Shown: positions 20,461 through 27,595 of the stretch, piece after piece
Layout: each line of letters starts with the position of its first letter
Numbering within the stretch: position 1 is the stretch's first letter
Source of the DNA: Irineochytrium annulatum
Lineage: Eukaryota; Chytridiomycota; Chytridiomycetes; Chytridiales; Chytridiaceae
Assembly: GCA_027600665.1 (NCBI GenBank)
Contig: JADGJL010000270.1
Location: 1 to 27,595 of the forward strand
Direction of reading: 5' to 3'
DNA: 27,595 bases
Made by a program: the position numbers and the translations under genes
Notes under the pieces: model-generated
What the model saw: the letters and a program-made list of their open reading frames with translations, nothing else
Databases searched by the model: none
What the model was told of the DNA's origin: nothing

Positions 20461-22212
20461 ATGGCATCAATCCTTCCTCCCGTGAACCAAGGGATGCTCG
20501 CCTTGAACCGCGACCTGTTTCGACTACAGTTGGATTTGGTTGCTCTGCGCATTCCCTCGGCGGCGTGCACTCTTGCCATGAAAACGTTGAAGGAAAGCTT
20601 GTTCGATTTACCGAGACTTCGGTCCATTGTCACGGAGACGATTCAAAACGCTGACGGCTCAGCGGGCGGGAAAGTGGATCCAGAAACTAAGTTGATACTG
20701 CTTAAACCGGGCTTAGCTGAGACGCGTGAGATCGTCGTTGATTTTATATGTTGATGGACATACGCTTCAGAGGCCTTGCCTAGAACGGTCCAGGCATTCG
20801 CGGAGTCGGTCAAGGCCAATATCGTTAATTACAGGATGGAGCTTGACTACAATTACTGGACAGCTGGCATGAGATGTTGCATGTAAATGTTGGCTAAGCG
20901 ATCACAGATCAAATTCTGAGGTCAATACTGCCGACAGAATTGGAGGTTCCGGGCTCTTTCGAGATCGTCGGGCATATTGGTATAAATTTGTAGATTCTCT
21001 CTCTATTTGCTGAACTATTTAAGCTCACCTTAACCTGCGTGAGCAATACATGCCGTTTAAGAAAATTATTGGTGAAGTCTTGTTGGACGTTAGCGCTCTT
21101 TTGACTTTCCTTCTTTCTGATGTTGTTAGAAAAACAAAACCATTCGAACAGTCGTTAATAAAACGGATTCTATCGACCATACATTCCGATTTTTCAAAAT
21201 GGAGCTGCTGGCTGGCGAGGATCTAATGATGGCTGAGCTAGTGTGTTATGATTGTTAATGTTTAAGCTGATGGATAATAGAAAGAGAGCAACTGCAAGTT
21301 CAAATTTGATTTCTCTTCCGTGTACTGGAATTCGCGACTACAAGGCGAGCACAATCGCATAGTGAAGCTGTTTAAGCCAAAGGATATTGTTTGTGACGTT
21401 TTCGGAGGGGTGGGACCCTTTGCGATTCCTGCAGCAAAAAACTCTGAATGCCTTGTCTTTGCGAATGATCTTAACCCGTCGTCTTATAAATTTTTGTGCG
21501 AGAATGTAAGCCTGAATAAGGCAAGTGCTCTGCCATGACTATTGTTGCTAAGCCGTCGGTGACTAGGTGGAGCATCTCGTCAAACCGTATAACCTTGATG
21601 GCCGAGAGTTTATCCGCGCCAGCCTTGTAGACCTGAACACCTCTTCTGTGATAAGGGAGTTGCAGGCTAAAAAGCCGCGAAGACGAGGAAAAATGGGAGA
21701 TACGGCGGGAAACGATGCTCTAAACGCGTCGACAACGATAACGCTCGAGAAAACGACCGCCCACCCGGACGTTGCAGAAATGCCGACCTTTAGAACATTC
21801 ACTCATTATGTTATGAATCTTCCGGGGACTGCGCTGGACTTCCTAGGTATACTTGATAGTGCCCCGAATCTCACCATCAGAAGATTCGTTTACTGGTCTG
21901 TTGAAAGGAAAGGAGTCATTAGTACCGGCGGACAGCTTGCCAATTATACACTGCCATTGTTTCTCGCGGAAAGAATTGGATATGGAAGCTGACGTTCTTC
22001 AGGTTGGTGCACAACAACATAAAAAACTCACTTGCCATTAGAGAGCAGAAGAAAGTCTCGGCGGGAAGATCGGCAGTAACCTGATCACAATTCAAAGGGT
22101 GCGAAATGTCTCGCCTAAGAAGGAGATGCTATGTATTTCTTTTAGGCTGCCAGCGGAAGTCGCCTTTGCTACCGATCCGTTATCTTTGTTAGTGCTACAG
22201 CCTAACGTTTAG
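20461..22212 (+). CDS. TRM5: tRNA (guanine-37-N1)-methyltransferase
   Basis: Makes m1G37 next to the anticodon using S-adenosylmethionine, preventing +1 frameshifts; acts in cytosol and often mitochondria. Exons: 20461-20725, 20771-20866, 20908-20979, 21024-21088, 21130-21240, 21281-21520, 21567-21846, 21881-22002, 22042-22212; 473 aa, usual for the family. Motifs: [15 protein letters not shown] at the N-terminus, [44 protein letters not shown] (217 on), SAM motif [15 protein letters not shown] (242-255), NDLNP (265-269), and the catalytic-region [11 protein letters not shown] (366-376), then HCHCFSRKE and [16 protein letters not shown]. Two introns appear to start with GC instead of GT (20867 and 21521). 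No mitochondrial presequence is obvious. It starts 74 nt after the ATR stop on the same strand. Confidence 0.93.
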
Positions 22213-22449
22213 CTAACTATATTTGAAGGAAAAAGAGACCGTCACAAGATGACGGCAATGTTGATGAAAAACGGATTAAAGTCTAAAAAAAAAATCGAAA
22301 ATAAAGTACGCCGTCGTCCCGTTCCCGTTGTTTGTTGAATGCGAGGATAGTGTATTTTACTGCGTGTCGTGTTGAAAGCCTTGCAACCAAGAGTCCGTAT
22401 AGAATCAAGATCCATAACAATAGAAAAAGGATGATCCCCCGAAACAAAA
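22213..22449. other. Shared 3' region of TRM5 and the PG-rich repeat gene
   Basis: 237 nt between convergent stop codons. It contains a run of nine A near 22286-22294 and an AATAAA at about 22300, either of which could mark the TRM5 poly(A) site. An apparent long minus-strand frame crosses this region but is read-through of intron and 3' sequence. Confidence 0.4.
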
Positions 22450-23830
22450 TTACAAAACGAACTCCCCCTCGGCGTTATCCGGGACAAAGAGCTCGTACTC
22501 CGAGTGCTTACAACGGAACGAGAAAGACGGAATCGCCCCCTTGCTGTAGACAACGCTCGGCGAGTAGTGACCCGGACCCGGTGTCGGTCCCTGAACAAGA
22601 GCACCGTTGGCCGAGTGAACTTCGTATGCATCTGCGACACGATTAATTGACGGATGCTTTGTCGTACTGCCACTGTACCTTTAAGACCGGAGAAGGGGCT
22701 TTCTGCGTTCTCGTTGTGCCACCGACTACCGAGGGAGTAAGCCGGGGCAGACTTTTTAATCTTTGAGGGATCCAAGGCAGAGTACGCCGCAGGACCCGGA
22801 GAGAACGATTCGACTTCGTAACGCATTTTCATAAATTAGAATCGAAATGCCAATGTGCGCCCTTACGCTTCATTGGTCTCGGAGGCTTGATGGTGTACGC
22901 TGCGGCAGCTTGCATAGTAATGGCTGGGTGCAGACCAAGCGTCGAGCTAATGGTGTCTACGAACTCGGTAAGGCCCAAGTTTTGAAAAATGCAAACACGT
23001 ACATTGAGCCGGACCGGGGTTGATGTTTACTGCAAATAAAGTTGTGCATGTCAAAACTTAATGCAAGTTGATTAGGTAACGTACATTTCTCGTTGTTCCT
23101 CCTTCCACCCATGCTGTACGCCGGCGCCTTCGGCTCCTTCGACGGGATGTACGTCGGGTTGTATTTTCCGGGACCTTGAGCAGTCATTAGAACACTTAAA
23201 AAAAAGATTCCCTACCTGGCGTATCGGCGTCAGCGGTGTCCGCCCTCGGAGGAGCATTCGGATCCTGAGCACCATCTGCCGAGCCAAGTTCTGCGGAAGA
23301 AATCAACAACGGCTGAGGCTGTATTCGCAAACCTCTGTCCTTCTTGTAACCGCCCTGCAGAGAGAATGCGGGGCCCTTAGACGCACCGGTGCGCGTGGTC
23401 TGGGGAAAGAACGCGTTCGGTCCAGGAGTCTCAGCCGCGGCGGTCTCCACTAACGACAACATTTCAGCAGCGTCAAACGAAAAGCACTGTATACGTTTCT
23501 CGTAGTTCAGTTTAATTCCGAAAGAGTACGCAGGAGCCCTCTTTCCTGTCTTCGCGTTCAGGCCGATAGTCCTATGACAATGAAGTGAGCAATAACGCTT
23601 CTTTCTAAATCTCTTACGATGGAAGGGTGTACGCAGCGGGTCCAGGACCTAGTTCACGAGTTAGAGGTTGTCTCTTGTCTTTCATTCTCCCTCTCCTTCG
23701 CACCTTTCGAGCGAGCCGCAATCTTAATCTCCTTTGGCCCGTCCGTGTCGGTCACACTCTTCTGCCTCTTGGGCAGCTTCGGCAGGTGTCCGGCACTCGT
23801 CGGCGACTTCCCATCGGCCACTTCAGCCAT
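22450..23830 (-). CDS. Sperm-tail PG-rich repeat protein (ODF3/CIMAP1-like)
   Basis: Exons on the minus strand: 23830-23704, 23648-23618, 23571-23495, 23449-23216, 23174-23085, 23029-23003, 22956-22867, 22813-22679, 22631-22450; 330 aa, all phases closing. Six PG-P repeats are visible: GPGPAAY, TPGPNAFF, TPGPGKYNP, NPGPAQY, SPGPAAY and TPGPGHYSP, alternating with APAYSFG, GPAFSLQG, APAYSMGG and APAYSLGS units. This is the STPGR pattern of ciliary microtubule-associated proteins. The end, PSFSFRCKHSEYELFVPDN, matches the conserved C-terminus of ODF3/CIMAP1. These proteins sit in or on doublet or singlet microtubules of flagella, so the organism very likely makes flagellated zoospores. The N-terminal 42 residues are basic and unlike the family. 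A small upstream ATG frame (MGDWHRRF at about 24062) lies in the leader. Confidence 0.9.
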
Positions 23831-24207
23831 CTTTGCGGAGAAACCACGAGCTCAGAGAGCTACTCGTTGGAGAAACTTGGTGAAGGGAGGCAATTTGACA
23901 CTGATCAGCGATATGTTGGCACGGCCTTCGCTTGCTCGACGACTTGCAGCTTCGACGACGGCGTTCTAACGGGAGAATAGCGGGCCGCGGAAGTCCTCCT
24001 CGCGTCAGAGTCAGGGGGATTATCGGGTTTGAAGGGTAAATCGACGATGCCAATCGCCCATTGTGAATTGAGGCCGAGGCGCCTTGGTGTCCCTCGAGGA
24101 TCTGCACGCGTTCTTCACGAAGTTAAAGTACGACGAACATAGTCATGCTCAATGCGGTTCTATTTAAAAATCTCATGCACAAATTACAAATACACAAGGC
24201 ACCTGCT
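23831..24207. promoter_or_regulatory. Region between CK2 alpha and the PG-rich repeat gene
   Basis: 377 nt between tandem minus-strand genes. It should hold the 3' end of CK2 alpha and the promoter and leader of the PG-rich repeat gene. On the minus strand a 13-codon frame starts at about 24062 (MGDWHRRFTLQTR, then stop) and would be a short upstream ORF if transcribed. Another minus-strand frame here (about 24100-23900) is Ser/Arg-rich with no family resemblance. An extra 5' exon of the PG-rich gene cannot be excluded. Confidence 0.35.
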
Positions 24208-25635
<1,428 letters not shown>

Positions 25636-26860
25636 TTCCTTCCTGCTGACAGGGGTGGAAGCAAGCTAGCGAGGAGGAGACGGTGTTGCGGCGGGGCTGG
25701 AGAGGTGGAGGTGCCAATGAGTGCCAATGGCTAATGGCGGCGTACAACCGGTTTTCTCGTGATGGAACTGACAATTCAGGCGGAAACGCGGCCTGTTTGT
25801 TGGCATCAATCAGATCTAGTTAGTCGTGGCGAGTGTCCACAACCCCGCGGAGACAAGCTGCTGATCCGCTCCAACCACACAGCACCTCGCTGGCCAAGAT
25901 CCGCGCATCTCAGCCATGCAGTCGATCATCGGCGGACGAGAGGTATACTGACGAATTGTACGGATGAGCTACAAACGCTCGCAGCTGCGACACCCTTAAT
26001 ATGCGTTGGCATGTGGCGCTCTGTTGTTGGTTTTTTGGGTATGGAATGTCGAAGTTACACTTCAGTTGCAACGCCGTCAAAGAGGTTTCACACGACCGGC
26101 CCTGATTTCTAGTTAATGCACGGATTGTAAATAATAACGGGAGGTGTGTGGGCAATCCTCTATTTGCATTGGAAGAGTAACGAACGTGGAGGTCGATCCA
26201 AGCCGAGATCGGATGTTCAGCGTTGATACCTCCGCTGTGACTAGAGCTCATGGTTATGTTGGGCCTGCCACGCGAAGAGGTTCTGCTCTTTATTTTTATT
26301 TTTAATTTTTTTTTTTGATGCTTATATTTTTTTACAGGCCACCGGGTGGTGGTTTCTCGGACGCTTTCGCCTGTTGGCGCGCGCTGACGATTTTTTTTGC
26401 TGGTCATATATATCAGCTTTACTGATTTGGCGTGGAATTTTTTGATATCCCCATGACGCAGAATTTATTTATGTCGCAGCGCCAATGTGCTGTTCCTGGT
26501 AGAACCTGTTTTCTCGTCAGCGCCACACCCAAGGGAATGTTCCAAAAAAATCACCAGTGTACAAATGACAAGACTGGCGCGCCCTCAACCGTGTGAGGGT
26601 AGAAGGAATGTTATCTGACTGGGGACAAGGGTCCATGAGAAAGTGAAGGTAACTTCGTTTAAGGGTCAACGGGATGTTTATTCAATATCAAGCAGCAATA
26701 GGCCACCCAGAGCTGCAGAGCAGGGCACATGGCCCACACCACTGCTGGCCTCCTGGGGGGTTGCCTGTCAAGAACAGAGACAATCACAAGGCATCCACAG
26801 CCCCGGCAATCTGCCTTGCAAGCAAGATCGACGGAGAGGTGATCCTTTAACTCATACTAA
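25636..26860. other. Gene-free region upstream of CK2 alpha
   Basis: About 1.2 kb. The part next to 25636 must carry the CK2 alpha promoter. A minus-strand frame of 165 codons (25910-26407) starts in a T-rich low-complexity tract (26280-26400), which gives it a lysine-rich start, and resembles no family. At 26643-26900 a plus frame runs into the transposon end and is also not convincing. No RNA gene was seen. The right half may contain older transposon debris, but I cannot show this. Confidence 0.4.
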
Positions 26861-26882
26861 GAGGGTGGTTCAAGTGGGAATT

Positions 26883-27011
26883 ATTCGAGGGGATTTTTGA
26901 AATTCGAGGAATTGAGACCAATAGAACATTCCCGTCTCAGCACGGCCCTCGAATTTTTTCGACTTCCCAAAATTCGAATTCATCGCACGTATTTCTTGAA
27001 ATTCGAGGGCC
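26883..27011. repeat. Subterminal AATTCGAGG motif cluster
   Basis: Perfect 12-nt inverted copies: GGCCCTCGAATT at 26944-26955 and AATTCGAGGGCC at 27000-27011. A perfect 13-nt direct repeat, TTGAAATTCGAGG, occurs at 26897-26909 and 26996-27008. Between the inverted arms lies the palindrome AATTCGAATT at 26971-26980, and ATTCGAGG also occurs at 26883-26890. The cluster sits between the presumed transposon end and the transposase start, where transposase-binding repeats are commonly found. Confidence 0.7.
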
Positions 27012-27099
27012 AACTTGGCTGAAACCTCGCGGGCCGGCGCAACGATTTGCATTGTACCGACAAACTCAAACTTGGTATTTACCCACCTACAAGCCACCG

Positions 27100-27595
27100 A
27101 TGACGGACGACGCCATTGTTGCTGCTGCAGCACAAGTAGTTGCATCAACGGCTGAAGCAATCGCAAATGGATTTGGGGAGATTGGCCACATGTTTGAAGT
27201 GGGTGTCCTAAGACCTCTGGATGGCAGGTAAAAAAATTAAGGTTATTTCTGAAGTCTACTTTCATCAACACACTCCTCCTAGATCCTTTCGAGCTGCTCC
27301 ATCCACCAGGCACAGTATGCGGCTCTCTCAGTTCCCAAGTCCCCAAGCTGATCCGATCTGCTCTCAAGGATGGTACAGAGGCACATTCCGATGCAACAAA
27401 ACATCATTTGAGTACATTGTCAATGCCGTTGAACGAGCATGGAATTCAGTGCATCCTCCCCTCGGTCAAAACACCATTTTCCTCATCTCGGACCGGGTCG
27501 CCGTCACCGTCCCATTATCTGTGAAGGATATGGGTTCGCAGAGGTATGTCTGCGGGTGAGTGCAGCTCCTAATGGGCTCAGCGTGGCTCAAATGA
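27100..27595 (+). CDS. Harbinger-like (HARBI1/DDE_Tnp_4) transposase, 5' part
   Basis: Exon 1 at 27100-27227 and exon 2 from 27283, probably ending at 27543-27544 where a GTATGT donor occurs; the rest is beyond the window. The first exon is Ala-rich (MTDDAIVAAAAQVVASTAEA). Exon 2 contains the N-terminal signature region of PIF/Harbinger transposases: WYRGTFRCNKTSFEYIVNAV, then ISDRVAVTVPLSVKDMGSQ, which corresponds to the F-R-[MV]-...-F...I and ...RVAVTLYYLA.G.S segment before the DDE catalytic core. No catalytic residue is in view, so activity cannot be judged. The frame is intact as far as it goes. A long minus-strand frame over the same bases is a shadow. Assignment is from family pattern only. 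Confidence 0.55.

Larger units (their letters stand above)
26861..27595 (+). mobile_element. 5' part of a probable PIF/Harbinger-type DNA transposon
   Basis: The interval begins with GAGGGTGGTTCAAGTGGGAA directly after a TAA at 26858-26860. Harbinger elements duplicate a 3-bp TWA target, so this is a plausible 5' end, but the opposite terminus lies outside the window. Between 26883 and 27011 several copies of AATTCGAGG-like motifs occur in both orientations, as expected for subterminal transposase-binding sites. A transposase-like gene starts at 27100. The boundary is inferred, not proved. Confidence 0.5.

Noticed and set aside
22242..22832. Single 196-codon minus-strand gene
   Set aside because: Only its first third is a real exon of the PG-rich repeat protein; the rest reads an intron and the final exon in a wrong frame, then 3' sequence.
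25910..26407. Minus-strand 165-codon frame
   Set aside because: Begins in a T-rich low-complexity tract that creates lysine runs; no family resemblance and no splice partner.
26870..27367. Minus-strand 165-codon frame within the transposon
   Set aside because: Reads through the subterminal repeats and is antisense to the transposase exons; not like a Myb or MADF partner protein of Harbinger elements.

Overview
Nuclear DNA of a compact eukaryotic genome, most likely a zoosporic (flagellated) fungus of chytrid or blastoclad grade. Genes are packed head to tail and carry about 73 very short introns (roughly 34-88 nt) that mostly start GT and end AG. Evidence for a fungus: an OCA1-type phosphatase, a fungal-style NDR kinase and ATR/Rad3. 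Evidence for a flagellum: a sperm-tail PG-rich repeat (ODF3/CIMAP1-like) protein and an RIIa-domain protein, both absent from non-flagellated fungi. The phylum is inferred, not shown. All exon models come from hand translation; each gene closes in frame across every junction.

Layout. 1-99: C-terminal end of an unknown plus-strand gene. 1119-1807 (-): ARPC3, an Arp2/3 complex subunit, divergent from 2066-2820 (+), an OCA1-like phosphatase. 3256-4947 (-): F-box protein. 4948-6118: no convincing gene, but a possible frame-broken PHD-finger relic. 6119-8242 (+): NEPRO-like nucleolar protein. 8489-10165 (+): NDR/Cbk1-type kinase. 10309-10719 (-): small RIIa-domain protein, divergent from ATR.

10942-20386 (+): a complete ATR/Rad3/Mec1 checkpoint kinase, 31 exons and about 2,720 aa, ending in a classic FATC tail. 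20461-22212 (+): TRM5 tRNA m1G37 methyltransferase, starting only 74 nt after the ATR stop. 22450-23830 (-): PG-rich repeat flagellar protein. 24208-25635 (-): casein kinase 2 alpha. 25636-26860: no gene seen. 26861-end: 5' part of a probable PIF/Harbinger-type transposon whose transposase runs off the window.

The genes are ordinary housekeeping, signalling and flagellar genes and do not form one pathway. Cell-cycle and growth control recurs (ATR, NDR, CK2, OCA1). The least ordinary signals are in the splicing: about 14 of 73 introns appear to end in AAG, and the TRM5 gene seems to carry two GC-AG introns. I did not find an undescribed multi-gene system.
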